Shown here one piece after another: positions 44,143 to 53,499 of a DNA stretch of 64,000 nucleotides. The notes beneath the pieces are model-generated. The model had not been told where the DNA came from. It saw nothing but the letters and a program-made list of their open reading frames with translations, and searched no databases. The stretch's first letter is position 1. Every line of letters starts with the position of its first letter. The DNA comes from Streptosporangium nondiastaticum (GTDB taxonomy: Bacteria; Actinomycetota; Actinomycetes; Streptomycetales; Streptomycetaceae), in assembly GCF_003011965.1 (NCBI RefSeq), contig NZ_PXWG01000003.1, positions 1 through 64,000 of the forward strand. Reading direction: 5' to 3'. A program made the translations under genes and the position numbers.

Positions 44143-44817
44143 TCACTCCCCGATCGTTCGGACCCCGGCGAAGCCGACCCCGCCGCCGAGCGTGACGCAG
44201 TCACCCTCGTACCGCGTACGGATACACGAAGCCGCGCCCTGCGCGATGGTGAGGTCGCGCTGGAGCGCCGCGGTGAGGGAGAGCGCCGCCGCCCCCGTCG
44301 CCTCGTCCTCCGCGATGCCGTCGCCACGGCGCGGGAAGCCCCGGGCGCGGACGCGGCCCGTCGGCTCGTGCTGCCAGGACCAGGCGTAGAGCCAGCCGTC
44401 GCCGGGCGGCGGGGCGGGGAGGGCGTCGACGTCCGCGGGCAGGGCGTGCTGCTGGAGGAGGCGGCCCGCGGCCCAGGAGGCGCGGGCGCGGATCCACGTG
44501 GCGCCGTCCGCCGTCCAGGACGGCACGTCGCCCGCGGACGGCCGCAACACGTCGGCCGCGTACCCGTGCTGCCGCAGGTGCCGGGCCACGCCCACGAGCG
44601 GGTGCCCGGCGAAGGGCAGGCGCCCGCTGGGGGTGAAGATGTCGACGACCCCGCGCGCGGCGTCGTCGACGAACACCGTCTCGCTGAAGCCCAGCCCGGC
44701 GGCCAGCCGCTGCCGCGCGGCGGGGCCGGGGACGGCCGGGCCGTCGTGGACGACTCCGAGGAGGTTGCCGCCGGAGCCGTCCGGGCCGGTGAAGACCCGC
44801 AGGACGCGGACGTCCAC
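44143..44817 (-). CDS. PhzF-family isomerase-like protein, short form
   Basis: A 224-residue protein of the PhzF/diaminopimelate-epimerase-like fold. G-F-S-E-T-V-F-V near 43-50 contains the conserved catalytic Glu, F-A-G-H-P-L-V-G near 69-76 and A-E-D-E-A-T-G-A-A near 180-188 are the two other family motifs. Usual members have 260-300 residues, so one or two strands of the second domain are missing or shortened. The substrate is unknown; a phenazine role is not implied. It lies 10 bases after the SDR gene and is probably co-transcribed with it. Confidence 0.8.
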   Translation of the reverse strand: MDVRVLRVFTGPDGSGGNLLGVVHDGPAVPGPAARQRLAAGLGFSETVFVDDAARGVVDIFTPSGRLPFAGHPLVGVARHLRQHGYAADVLRPSAGDVPSWTADGATWIRARASWAAGRLLQQHALPADVDALPAPPPGDGWLYAWSWQHEPTGRVRARGFPRRGDGIAEDEATGAAALSLTAALQRDLTIAQGAASCIRTRYEGDCVTLGGGVGFAGVRTIGE

Positions 44818-44827
44818 GGCCGGCGCC

Positions 44828-46321
44828 TTACCAGCCCGCCGGGCGGTAGTCCTTGAGGAAGCAGCCGTACAGGTCCTCGCCCTGTTCGCCGCGCACGATC
44901 GGGTCGTAGACGCGGGCCGCGCCGTCGACGAGGTCGAGGGGGGCGTGGAAGCCGGCCTCGGCGAGGCGGACCTTGTCCGGGTGGGGGCGCTCGTCGGTGA
45001 TCCAGCCGGTGTCGACGCTGGTCATGAGGATGTTGTCGGCCTGGAACATCTCCTGTGCGCTGGTGCGCGTGAGCATGTTGAGCGCGGCCTTGGCCATGTT
45101 GGTGTGCGGGTGGCCCGCACCCTTGTAGCCGCGGCTGAAGACGCCTTCCATGGCGGAGACGTTGACGACGTACTTGCGGCGGGCGGCGGACGCGGCCATC
45201 GCCGGGCGGAGCCGGCTGATCAGGATGAACGGCGCGGTCGAGTTGCACAGCTGCACTTCGAGCAGTTCGACCGGGTCGACCTCGGAGACCGTCTGCACCC
45301 AGCTGTTGCTGTCGTGCAGGTCGGGTACGAGCCCGCCCGCGTCGATGGCCGTGCCCGCCTCGATACGGGCGAGCGAGGCCGAGCCGCTGACGAGCGCGAG
45401 ATCGGTGACGTCCTGCGCGCTCAGGCCGCCGTCGCGGGCCGACGGCAGCGCGGCGACGGAGTCCACGGAACCGCTGCCGAAGGTGCCGATCACCTCGGCG
45501 GCGGGCAGCTCGCCCGCGGGCAGCGGCGCGGACTCGGCGGCGACCAGCTCGCTGTACGCGCGCGGGGAGCGGCGTACGGTCTGGGCGGCATTGTTGATCA
45601 GGATGTCGAGGGGGCCCTCGGCCGCCACGGAGTCGGCGAGGGCGACCACCTGCGCGGGGTCGCGCAGGTCTATGCCGACGATCTTGAGGCGGTGCATCCA
45701 CTCGTCGCTGTCCGGCATCGCCTTGAAGCGGCGGATGGCGTCGTTGGGGAAGCGCGTGGTGATCGTGGTGTGCGCGCCGTCGCGCAGCAGCCGCAGCGCG
45801 ATGTACATGCCGATCTTGGCGCGGCCGCCGGTGAGCAGTGCGCGCCGGCCGGTCAGGTCCGCGCGGGCGTCGCGGCGGGCCCGGTTCTCGGCCGCGCACG
45901 CGCGGCAGAGCTGGTGGTAGAAGGCGTCGACCTCGACGTAGCGGGACTTGCAGGTGTAGCAGGAGCGGGGGCGCTCCAGGATGCCCGCTATCTCGCCGAG
46001 CGTGCTGGAGCTGGGCAGGATGCCCTGCGTCTCGTCGTCGATGCGGTCGGCGGAGCCGGTGGCGGTGGCCTCGGTGACGGCGCGGTCGTGGGCGGTCTTG
46101 GCGGCGCGCCGCTCCTGGCGGCGGCGCTGCTTGACCGTGCGGTAGATGCCGGACGTGGCGCGGCGGATCGCGATCGCGTCGGGGTGGTCGACGGGCAGTT
46201 CGTCGAGCTCTTCGAGCACGCTCAGGCAGATCGCCATGCGCTCGGGGTCGATGCCCGACCCGTACTCCTCCGTTGCGTCCACGCCTTCGCGGCTGCCTTC
46301 AGTGACCTCGGTGACCGTCAT
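44828..46321 (-). CDS. SDR-family protein with N-terminal extension and four-cysteine motif
   Basis: A 497-residue short-chain dehydrogenase/reductase-like protein. The first 155 residues are a helical extension ending in a putative zinc site with C121/C124 and C139/C142. The Rossmann start T-G-G-R-A-K-I-G is at 164-171, N-N-A-A at 243-246 and the catalytic Ser at 389 (N-V-S-A-M-E-G). The active-site lysine equivalent is Lys411 in T-N-M-A-K, so Thr407 stands where the catalytic Tyr is expected. About 90 extra residues lie between N-N-A-A and Asn360. These oddities leave its enzymatic activity uncertain. Start ATG 46321 begins a long acidic leader. Confidence 0.8.
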   Translation of the reverse strand: MTVTEVTEGSREGVDATEEYGSGIDPERMAICLSVLEELDELPVDHPDAIAIRRATSGIYRTVKQRRRQERRAAKTAHDRAVTEATATGSADRIDDETQGILPSSSTLGEIAGILERPRSCYTCKSRYVEVDAFYHQLCRACAAENRARRDARADLTGRRALLTGGRAKIGMYIALRLLRDGAHTTITTRFPNDAIRRFKAMPDSDEWMHRLKIVGIDLRDPAQVVALADSVAAEGPLDILINNAAQTVRRSPRAYSELVAAESAPLPAGELPAAEVIGTFGSGSVDSVAALPSARDGGLSAQDVTDLALVSGSASLARIEAGTAIDAGGLVPDLHDSNSWVQTVSEVDPVELLEVQLCNSTAPFILISRLRPAMAASAARRKYVVNVSAMEGVFSRGYKGAGHPHTNMAKAALNMLTRTSAQEMFQADNILMTSVDTGWITDERPHPDKVRLAEAGFHAPLDLVDGAARVYDPIVRGEQGEDLYGCFLKDYRPAGW

Positions 46322-46587
46322 CGCCGCTGTTGTTTCCCGGTTCGTCTGTTCGAATGAAGCTTCCAGGAAACTGTACGTACGCAGCCACGGTGGCACCAAA
46401 CGTGCAGGCGTGAGCCGTGCGACACAGGCTCCGCACCCGGCACCCGCGCCCCACTCGCGCCTCAAACATCACATACCACTTATTGGGTCTTCCGGGTTAA
46501 TTACCTCTTTCAGTGTCGATAACGCCTCAACCCCCCTCGTTACACCGGACACAATTGCCGCTCACCACCCATGAGAAAGGTCTAGCC

Positions 46588-46830
46588 ATGTCGCGTATCG
46601 CCAAGGCCGCCGTCCTGACCGCTGCTGCAGGCGTCGCCGTCACCGGCGCCGCCGGAGTCGCCTCCGCCAGTGCGGGAGCGAGCGGCGCGGCCGTCGGCTC
46701 GCCCGGCGTCATCTCCGGCAACACCATTCAGATCCCGATTCAGGTCCCGATCAACCTGTGCGGCAACACGATCGACATCATTGCCCTCCTGAACCCGACC
46801 TTCGGGAACACCTGCGTCATCGCCGGCTAG
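46588..46830 (+). CDS. Short chaplin, hydrophobic aerial-hypha surface protein
   Basis: An 80-residue secreted chaplin: signal peptide to about A-S-A-S-A at 25-29, then one chaplin domain with G-N-T-I-Q-I-P-I-Q-V-P-I-N-L-C-G-N-T and Cys58/Cys76 for the single disulfide. No sortase signal is present, so it is of the short ChpD-H type that assembles amyloid-like fibrils on aerial hyphae and spores. ATG follows GAAAGG. The upstream 46470-46570 region is markedly AT-richer than the rest of the window and should hold its developmental promoter. A strong hairpin follows. Confidence 0.93.
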   Translation: MSRIAKAAVLTAAAGVAVTGAAGVASASAGASGAAVGSPGVISGNTIQIPIQVPINLCGNTIDIIALLNPTFGNTCVIAG

Positions 46831-46837
46831 TGAACCC

Positions 46838-46872
46838 CGCGCCCAGGTGGGACCACCGGACCCACCTGCGCG
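46838..46872 (+). terminator. Hairpin terminator after the chaplin gene
   Basis: GCGCCCAGGTGGG pairs with CCCACCTGCGCG around a 9-base loop with one bulged base, 8 bases after the stop. Confidence 0.75.
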
Positions 46873-46894
46873 GTAGGCGCGGGAGGGGTCACAG

Positions 46895-47095
46895 TCAGCC
46901 GCCGGAATCCTGACCTGCGCTTTCGTGGCGCCCATCACGCTCGTCGTGGTGGGCGCCACGGCCGTTCCCGGCGTCCTCCCGCCCGCTCTCGCCGTCCTCC
47001 GCCACCGCGCGGCCGGACCGCTGGGCGCCGGGGAGGTCGGGTATCTCCACGACCGGCGGGAGGTCGGGGGTCAGGTGCGTGTGGCCTGCGGTCAT
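46895..47095 (-). CDS. Possible small hydrophilic protein downstream of the sigma factor
   Basis: A 66-residue open frame just after the sigma factor stop. It starts [19 protein letters not shown] and becomes rich in Glu, Gly, Arg and His. The ribosome site is weak and composition is not decisive. It may be non-coding. Confidence 0.3.
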   Translation of the reverse strand: MTAGHTHLTPDLPPVVEIPDLPGAQRSGRAVAEDGESGREDAGNGRGAHHDERDGRHESAGQDSGG

Positions 47096-47142
47096 CGTCG
47101 GTGCCTGCCTTATGAGGGGGAACGGGAGAGGGGGGCGAGGGG

Positions 47143-47970
47143 TCAGCCCGGGGCCGGGGTGTGCCGGGCCGTCGCGGGGGCGAGGAGTTCCTCGCGCAGC
47201 CGTGCGCAGGTCCGGCTGAGGATGCGCGATATCTGCATCTGGGAGACGCCCAGCCGCGCGCCGATCTGTTTCTGGGTGAGGTTGCCGAAGAACCGCCAGT
47301 ACAGGACGTACCTCTCCCGCTCGGAGAGCGTGCCGAGCAGCGGCTTGAGGGACTGCCGGTCGACCACCAGGTCCAGCGCCGGGTCCAGCCCGCCGAGGGT
47401 GTCGGAGAGCGGGAGGTCGCCCGCGCCCTGCACGGGGTGGTCCAGCGACAGCGTGTTGTGCACGCCCTCGGCGGCCAGGCCCCGGAGCACCTCGTCCTCC
47501 GTCAGGCCGCACTCGGCGGCGAGCTCGGCCGGGCGGGGCCGGGTGCGGGCGTCGCGCTGGCCGAGGGCCGTCTGCGCGGCCCGCACGGCGGTGCGGAGCT
47601 CCTGGTCCCGGCGGGGGATGTGCAGCGACCAGGCGTGGTCGCGGATGTGCCGCCTGAGCTCGCCGGCGATCGTGGGCACGGCGAAGGTCTCGAAGGCGTG
47701 GCCGAGCCGCGGGTCGTACCGGTCCACCGCGTTGACCAGCCCCAGCGCCGCGACCTGCCGCAGGTCCGCGGGGGTCTCTCCGCTGCTGCGGAAACGCAGG
47801 CTGATGCGCTCCGCCATGGGCAGCCAGGCGGCGATGAGCTCCTGCCGCAGCCGGTCGCGCTCGGCGCCGGCCGGCAGCTCCGCCAGGCGGGCGAAGGAGG
47901 CGGCGGTGTCGGGGGCGTCGCGGTTGCGCCGCCGCGCGGCCCCCCGGTCCATGGTCGTCGTCCGGTCCAT
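47143..47970 (-). CDS. SigB/SigF-type RNA polymerase sigma factor
   Basis: A 275-residue group 3 sigma factor with regions 2 ([18 protein letters not shown] near 74-91), 3 and 4 ([21 protein letters not shown] near 230-250). Such factors direct general stress and differentiation genes in Streptomyces and are held by anti-sigma kinases of the HATPase type. ATG 47970 follows GAGGAGG. A weak SigB-like sequence upstream (GTTT-N15-GGGCAG on the minus strand, complement 48066-48042) allows autoregulation. No anti-sigma gene is adjacent. Confidence 0.9.
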   Translation of the reverse strand: MDRTTTMDRGAARRRNRDAPDTAASFARLAELPAGAERDRLRQELIAAWLPMAERISLRFRSSGETPADLRQVAALGLVNAVDRYDPRLGHAFETFAVPTIAGELRRHIRDHAWSLHIPRRDQELRTAVRAAQTALGQRDARTRPRPAELAAECGLTEDEVLRGLAAEGVHNTLSLDHPVQGAGDLPLSDTLGGLDPALDLVVDRQSLKPLLGTLSERERYVLYWRFFGNLTQKQIGARLGVSQMQISRILSRTCARLREELLAPATARHTPAPG

Positions 47971-48292
47971 GGTCACAGTCCTCCTCGCTCCTGAGCAAAA
48001 GGAGTGCCTGCCGGCCGGAAGCACCTTCCGGATAGTTGCGGCTGCCCTCGCGGGACATCCGCAAACAGGTCGGCGGATCACCTCCGCGGGGCCGCGGGGG
48101 CGGCGGCCGGGAGGCCGGCCACATGCCCAAGGATCACCCGGGCGGACCGGTTCCGCGACTTGGCGCAGCCAATGCGTGACGGAGGGTGACACTTCGCCCG
48201 GGGCAGGGCCCATCGGCGCCCAAAGGTGGCCGGACCGGCCCTACGCGCCGTCCGCCGGCGGATGGCAGCGTGTCCGGTGCCCGGCCGCGGGC

Positions 48293-48317
48293 GTTTGGCG
48301 CGCCCGGCGGCGGGTAC
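48293..48317 (+). promoter_or_regulatory. SigB-type promoter of the phosphoketolase gene
   Basis: GTTT-N15-GGGTAC fits the S. coelicolor SigB consensus GNNT-N14/16-GGGTAC/T exactly. The -10 ends 26 bases before the start codon. The 373-base divergent gap 47971-48343 holds this and the sigma factor leader, with no gene. Confidence 0.6.
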
Positions 48318-48343
48318 CCGGCACCGCGTCCCGAGGAGGCCGT

Positions 48344-50764
48344 ATGCCCGAGCACGCCGACCGCACCGCCGGACCGGGAACGGGCGGGCCTCCGGGCCCG
48401 CAGCCGGACGGACCCTCCGACGCCGAACTGACCGCGCTCGACGCCCACTGGCGCGCCGCCAACTACCTGGCGGCCGGACAGATCTACCTGCTGAGCAACC
48501 CGCTGCTGGCCGTCCCCCTGGAGCCCGAGCACATCAAGCCCCGCCTGCTCGGCCACTGGGGCACCTCGCCCGGCCTCAACCTGGTCCACACCCACCTCAA
48601 CCGCGTCGTCAAGGCGCGCGGGCTGAACGCCGTCTGCATCTGGGGGCCGGGGCACGGCGGCCCCGCCGTGCTCGCCAACGCGTGGCTGGACGGCAGCTAC
48701 GGCGAGGTCTACCCGGACGTGAGCCGGGACGCCGACGGCATGGAGCGGCTGTTCCGGCAGTTCTCCTTCCCCGGCGGCGTGCCCAGCCACGTCGCCCCGG
48801 AGACCCCCGGCTCCCTCCACGAGGGCGGCGAGCTGGGCTACTCCCTCGCCCACGCCTACGGGGCCGCCCTCGACAACCCGGATCTGCTCGTGGCCTGCGT
48901 GGTCGGCGACGGCGAGGCCGAGACCGGCCCGCTGGCCGCCTCCTGGCACGCGAACAAGTTCCTCGACCCGGTCCACGACGGCGCCGTCCTGCCGGTCCTG
49001 CACCTCAACGGCTACAAGATCGCCAACCCCACGGTGCTCGCCCGGCTGCCCGAGGCCGAGCTGGACAAGCTCCTGCGCGGGTACGGCCACGATCCGGTCC
49101 ACGTCACCGGCGACGACCCCATGGAGGTGCACCGCGCCCTCGCCCGCGCCATGGACCGGGCCCTGGACCACATCGCGACCGCCCAGCGCGTCGCCCGCGA
49201 GGAGGGCGTGACCGGCCGGCCGCACTGGCCGCTGATCGTGCTCCGTACTCCCAAGGGCTGGACGGGCCCGCGCGAGGTCGACGGCGTGCCCGTGGAGGGC
49301 ACGTGGCGCTCCCACCAGGTGCCGCTCGCCGGCGTCCGCGACAACCCGGCGCACCTGCGGCAGCTGGAGGCCTGGCTGCGCTCGTACCGGCCGGAAGAGC
49401 TCTTCGACGAGGAGGGGCGGCCGCGCCCCGAAGTCCTCGCGCACGTACCGGAGGGCGGCCGGCGGCTCGGCGCCAACCCGCACGCCAACGGCGGCCTGTT
49501 CACGCGCTCCCTGCCCGTCCCGCCCCTGGAGCACTACGCGGTGCCCGTCGACAAGCCGGGCGCCGCCCTGCACGAGCCGACCCGGGTCCTCGGCGGGCTG
49601 CTGGCCCAGATCATGGCCGACACGGCCGGCAGCCGTAACTTCCGCGTCGTCGGGCCGGACGAGACCGCCTCCAACCGGCTCGACGCCCTCTACGCCGCCA
49701 CCGGCAAGGCGTGGCAGGCCGAGGAGCTGCCCACGGACGAACACCTCGCCCACGACGGCCGGGTGATGGAGGTGCTCTCCGAACACCTCTGCCAGGGCTG
49801 GCTGGAGGGGTACACCCTCACCGGCCGCCACGGCCTGTTCTCCTGCTACGAGGCGTTCGTCCACATCGTCGACTCGATGGTCAACCAGCACATCAAGTGG
49901 CTCAGGACCGCGCGGACCCTGCCGTGGCGCCGCCCCGTCCCCTCCCTCAACTACCTGCTGACCTCACACGTCTGGCGCCAGGACCACAACGGCTTCTCCC
50001 ACCAGGACCCCGGCTTCGTCGACCACGTCCTCAACAAGTCGCCCGAGGTCGTGCGCGTCTACCTGCCGCCGGACGCCAACACGCTGCTGTGCGTGGCCGA
50101 TCACGTGCTGCGCAGCCGCGACTACGTCAACGTGGTCGTCGCCGGCAAGCAGCCCTGCTTCGACTGGCTCGGCCTGGAGGCGGCCCGCGCGCACTGCGCC
50201 CGCGGCGCGGGCGTGTGGGAGTGGGCGGGCACCGAGACCGGCGACCGGCCCCCGGACGCCGTCCTCGCCTGCGCCGGCGACGTCCCCACCCAGGAGGTGC
50301 TGGCCGCCGCCGACCTGCTCCGCCACGAACTGCCCGGGCTGGCCCTGCGGGTCGTCAACGTCGTCGACATGACGCGGCTCCTGCCGCAGGAGGAGCACCC
50401 GCACGGCATGCCGGACCAGGAGTACGACGCGCTGTTCACACCCGACAGGCCCGTCGTCTTCGCGTACCACGGCTATCCGTGGCTGGTCCACCGCCTCGCC
50501 TACCGGCGCGCGGGCCACGCCAACCTGCACGTCCGCGGCTACAAGGAGGCGGGGACGACGACCACCCCCTTCGACATGGTCGTCCGCAACGACCTCGACC
50601 GCTACCGCCTCGTCATGGACGTCATCGACCGGGTGCCGGGCCTGGGCGTGCGCGCGGCGTCCGTACGGCAGGCGATGGCCGATGCGCGGACGCGGCACCA
50701 CGCGTGGATCCGCGAGCACGGGGTGGACATGCCGGAGGTCGCGGAGTGGAGCTGGCGAGGCTGA
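48344..50764 (+). CDS. xfp: Phosphoketolase (xylulose-5-phosphate/fructose-6-phosphate)
   Basis: An 806-residue thiamine-diphosphate enzyme that splits xylulose-5-phosphate or fructose-6-phosphate to acetyl phosphate. Motifs include G-T-S-P-G-L-N near 74-80, G-P-G-H-G-G-P near 102-108, [11 protein letters not shown] near 184-194 for the cofactor, and later S-H-Q-D-P-G-F. Full family length. ATG follows GAGGAGG. It diverges from the sigma factor gene, and a SigB-like promoter in its leader suggests it belongs to that regulon, supplying acetyl phosphate or acetyl-CoA under stress. Confidence 0.95.
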   Translation: MPEHADRTAGPGTGGPPGPQPDGPSDAELTALDAHWRAANYLAAGQIYLLSNPLLAVPLEPEHIKPRLLGHWGTSPGLNLVHTHLNRVVKARGLNAVCIWGPGHGGPAVLANAWLDGSYGEVYPDVSRDADGMERLFRQFSFPGGVPSHVAPETPGSLHEGGELGYSLAHAYGAALDNPDLLVACVVGDGEAETGPLAASWHANKFLDPVHDGAVLPVLHLNGYKIANPTVLARLPEAELDKLLRGYGHDPVHVTGDDPMEVHRALARAMDRALDHIATAQRVAREEGVTGRPHWPLIVLRTPKGWTGPREVDGVPVEGTWRSHQVPLAGVRDNPAHLRQLEAWLRSYRPEELFDEEGRPRPEVLAHVPEGGRRLGANPHANGGLFTRSLPVPPLEHYAVPVDKPGAALHEPTRVLGGLLAQIMADTAGSRNFRVVGPDETASNRLDALYAATGKAWQAEELPTDEHLAHDGRVMEVLSEHLCQGWLEGYTLTGRHGLFSCYEAFVHIVDSMVNQHIKWLRTARTLPWRRPVPSLNYLLTSHVWRQDHNGFSHQDPGFVDHVLNKSPEVVRVYLPPDANTLLCVADHVLRSRDYVNVVVAGKQPCFDWLGLEAARAHCARGAGVWEWAGTETGDRPPDAVLACAGDVPTQEVLAAADLLRHELPGLALRVVNVVDMTRLLPQEEHPHGMPDQEYDALFTPDRPVVFAYHGYPWLVHRLAYRRAGHANLHVRGYKEAGTTTTPFDMVVRNDLDRYRLVMDVIDRVPGLGVRAASVRQAMADARTRHHAWIREHGVDMPEVAEWSWRG

Positions 50765-50818
50765 CGGGGGCGGCCCGCCGGCGTCCGTGACGTGCGTCAC
50801 CGCGGCGAAACCTTGACG

Positions 50819-50884
50819 CCCCGGTCGTGTAATCGATTACCTGACCCGCACAGCAGCCGCACGAAATCGATTACACGACCGGGG
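50819..50884. promoter_or_regulatory. Double LacI-type operator in a large inverted repeat before rbsR
   Basis: Arms at 50819-50838 and 50865-50884 are perfect 20-base complements. Each contains a palindromic core, GTAATCGATTAC on the left and GAAATCGATTAC on the right, with central CG as in LacI-family operators. A -35-like TTGACG at 50813-50818 puts the left core over the -10, so autorepression of the rbs operon is likely. Confidence 0.8.
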
Positions 50885-50901
50885 CCGGGAGGCGCAGCGC
50901 C

Positions 50902-51903
50902 ATGGCGAACATCAAGGACGTCGCCGAGCGGGCCGGCGTCTCGGTCGCCACCGTCTCCCGCGTCCTCAACGGCCGCTCCCCCGTCGCCGAGACCCGCGAG
51001 CGCGTGCTGGCCGCCGTGGCCGAGCTCGGCTACCGACCCAACGTCGTCGCCCGCTCCCTGCGCACCGCGCGGACCCGCACGCTCGGGCTCGTCATCAGCG
51101 ACCTGCGCAACCCCTTCTTCACCGAACTGGCCGACGCCGTCGAGCAGGAGGCCCGGCGGCTGGGCTACAGCCTGATCATCGGCAACGCCGGCGAGAGCAC
51201 GCGGCAGCAGGACGACCACATCCGCACCCTCCTCGACCGGCGCATCGACGGCCTGCTGGTCAGCTCGGCGGGCACCGGCTCGCCGATGCTCCGCGAGGCC
51301 GCCGAGGCCGGCACGCCGCTCGTGCTCCTCGACCGCACGGTGCCGGGCGTCGCCGCCCCCTGCGTCCGGGCGGAGGGCCGGGCCGCGCTGACGGAGCTCG
51401 CGGCGCACCTGGCGGCGCTGGGACGGCGCCGGCCGGCCGTCATCGTCGCGCCGGCCGGGACGCCCGTCGGGGACGAGCGCCTGGAGGTGTTCCGGGCGGC
51501 CCTCGCCGCCCACGGCATCGCCCTGCCCCCGGAGCGCGCCGGCGCCTCGCCGGACCTGCGCCCGGAGGGCGGCCGGCAGGTGATGCGGCGGCTGCTGGAC
51601 CTCCCGGAGCCGCCGGACGCCGTGCTGGCCACCGACAACCTGATGGCGCTCGGCGCCCTGGACGAGATGCGGGCGCGGGGGCTGCGCGTCCCCTCCGACG
51701 TAGCCCTCGTCGCCTTCGACGACGTGGCGTGGTTCGCCCACCTCGACCCGCCGCTCACGGCCGTCGCCCAGCCGACGCGCGCGCTGGGCGAGGCCGCCGT
51801 CCACGCGCTGCTGGAGCGGATCGAGGGGCGCGAGGCCCCGTCCGTGCTGCTCCCCGCCCGGCTCGTGAAGCGCCGCTCCTGCGGCGAACCGGCAACCCAC
51901 TGA
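50902..51903 (+). CDS. rbsR: RbsR, LacI-family ribose operon regulator
   Basis: A 333-residue repressor with a LacI helix-turn-helix at the very start (I-K-D-V-A-E-R-A-G-V-S-V-A-T-V-S-R-V-L-N-G) and a periplasmic-binding-protein-like sugar domain (L-G-L-V-I-S-D-L-R-N-P-F-F near 66-78, V-A-F-D-D-V-A-W-F in the last third). It heads the rbs operon and is preceded by the double operator. Its effector is inferred to be ribose or ribose-5-phosphate from the operon. Confidence 0.88.
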   Translation: MANIKDVAERAGVSVATVSRVLNGRSPVAETRERVLAAVAELGYRPNVVARSLRTARTRTLGLVISDLRNPFFTELADAVEQEARRLGYSLIIGNAGESTRQQDDHIRTLLDRRIDGLLVSSAGTGSPMLREAAEAGTPLVLLDRTVPGVAAPCVRAEGRAALTELAAHLAALGRRRPAVIVAPAGTPVGDERLEVFRAALAAHGIALPPERAGASPDLRPEGGRQVMRRLLDLPEPPDAVLATDNLMALGALDEMRARGLRVPSDVALVAFDDVAWFAHLDPPLTAVAQPTRALGEAAVHALLERIEGREAPSVLLPARLVKRRSCGEPATH

Positions 51904-51930
51904 CATCAGGAGACAGGAGAGGGGCAGCGC

Positions 51931-53499
51931 ATGACCGGCGTCAACGACGACGTTCCGGACGGCCGCGAGCTACTGCGGGTCGAGGGCGTCACCAAGGCGT
52001 TCCCGGGCGTCCGGGCCCTGGACGGCGTCGACCTGACCCTGCGCGCGGGCGAGGTGCACGTGCTCCTCGGCGAGAACGGCGCCGGCAAGAGCACCCTCAT
52101 CAAGATGCTCGCCGGCGTCCACCGGCCCGACACGGGCCGCGTCCTGGTGGCCGGCCGCGAGGTCGCCGTCCGGTCCGCGCAGGACGCGGAACGGCTCGGC
52201 ATCGCCACCATCCACCAGGAGTTCAACCTCGTGCCCGGCCTGACCGTCGCCGAGAACATCTTCCTGGGCCGCCAGCCGCGCACCCGCCTCGGGCTGATCG
52301 ACCGGCGCGCCATGCGGGCGCGGGCCGCGGAACTCCTGCGCCGCGTGCGCCTGGACGTCTCCCCCGCCGCCCCGGTCGCGGAGCTCGGCATCGCCCGCCT
52401 GCAGATGGTGGAGATCGCCAAGGCCCTGAGCCTCGGCGCCCGCGTCCTGATCATGGACGAGCCGACGGCGGTGCTCACCTCCGAGGAGGTGGGCACGCTC
52501 TTCGACATCGTCCGCGAGCTGCGCGACAGCGGCGTCGGCATCGTCTTCATCACCCACCACCTGGAGGAGATCGCGGCGCTCGGGGACCGGGTGACGGTCC
52601 TGCGCGACGGCCGCTCGGTCGCCGAAGTGCCCGCCACCACCGGCGAGGACGAGCTGATCCGGCTGATGGTCGGCCGCGACATCGCCGAGCAGTACCCGCG
52701 CGAGCGGCCCGCGGAGCCCGGCGCGCCGCTCCTGCGCGTGCGCGGGCTGACCCGCGAACCCGCCTTCCGCGACGTCGGCTTCGACGTCCGGGCCGGTGAG
52801 GTCGTCGGGTTCGCGGGCCTGGTCGGGGCGGGCCGCACGGAGGTGGCGCGGGCGCTGTTCGGCGTGGACCGCTATGACGCCGGGACCGTCGAGGTCGACG
52901 GCCGGGCACTGGCGCGCGGCGACGTCCGGGCGGCGATGCGGGCCGGGCTCGGGCTCGTCCCCGAGGACCGCAAGGGCCAGGGCCTGCTGCTGGACGCCTC
53001 GCTGGGCGACAACCTCACCCTGGCCCGGCTGGAGCGGGACACCCGGGGCGGCTTCGTGGACCGGCGCGGCCAGCGGCGGGAGGCGGCCGCGGTCGCGGAG
53101 CGGCTGAAGGTGCGCATGAGCGGCCTGGAGCAGTCCGCGCGCACCCTCTCCGGCGGCAACCAGCAGAAGATCGTCATCGGCAAGTGGCTGCTGGCCGGGG
53201 CCCGGCTGCTGATCCTCGACGAGCCGACGCGCGGCATCGACGTCGGCGCGAAGGTCGAGATCTACCGGCTCGTCAACGAGCTGACGGCGGCGGGCCACGC
53301 GGTGCTGATGATCTCCAGCGACCTGCCCGAGGTGCTCGGCATGAGCGACCGGGTGCTGGTCATGGCCCAGGGCCGGATCGCCGGGGAGCTGGCGGGCGAG
53401 CGGGCCACGCAGGACGCCGTGATGGAGCTGGCCCTGCGGCCGGCGAACGAGGGCAACACGTACGAGGCGAGCGCGATGGAGGGCTCCGATGTCGGCTGA
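51931..53499 (+). CDS. rbsA: RbsA, ribose ABC importer ATPase
   Basis: A 522-residue protein with two ABC domains in tandem, as in sugar importers of the carbohydrate-uptake 2 class. The first Walker A is intact (G-E-N-G-A-G-K-S-T at 47-55), while the second is degenerate (G-L-V-G-A-G-R-T-E), as is usual. The second signature is L-S-G-G-N-Q-Q-K. The gene overlaps rbsC by 11 bases. Confidence 0.93.
   Translation: MTGVNDDVPDGRELLRVEGVTKAFPGVRALDGVDLTLRAGEVHVLLGENGAGKSTLIKMLAGVHRPDTGRVLVAGREVAVRSAQDAERLGIATIHQEFNLVPGLTVAENIFLGRQPRTRLGLIDRRAMRARAAELLRRVRLDVSPAAPVAELGIARLQMVEIAKALSLGARVLIMDEPTAVLTSEEVGTLFDIVRELRDSGVGIVFITHHLEEIAALGDRVTVLRDGRSVAEVPATTGEDELIRLMVGRDIAEQYPRERPAEPGAPLLRVRGLTREPAFRDVGFDVRAGEVVGFAGLVGAGRTEVARALFGVDRYDAGTVEVDGRALARGDVRAAMRAGLGLVPEDRKGQGLLLDASLGDNLTLARLERDTRGGFVDRRGQRREAAAVAERLKVRMSGLEQSARTLSGGNQQKIVIGKWLLAGARLLILDEPTRGIDVGAKVEIYRLVNELTAAGHAVLMISSDLPEVLGMSDRVLVMAQGRIAGELAGERATQDAVMELALRPANEGNTYEASAMEGSDVG

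Noticed and set aside
44143..44817. Phenazine biosynthesis implied by the PhzF-like gene
   Set aside because: PhzF-fold proteins are widespread and no other phz gene is present.
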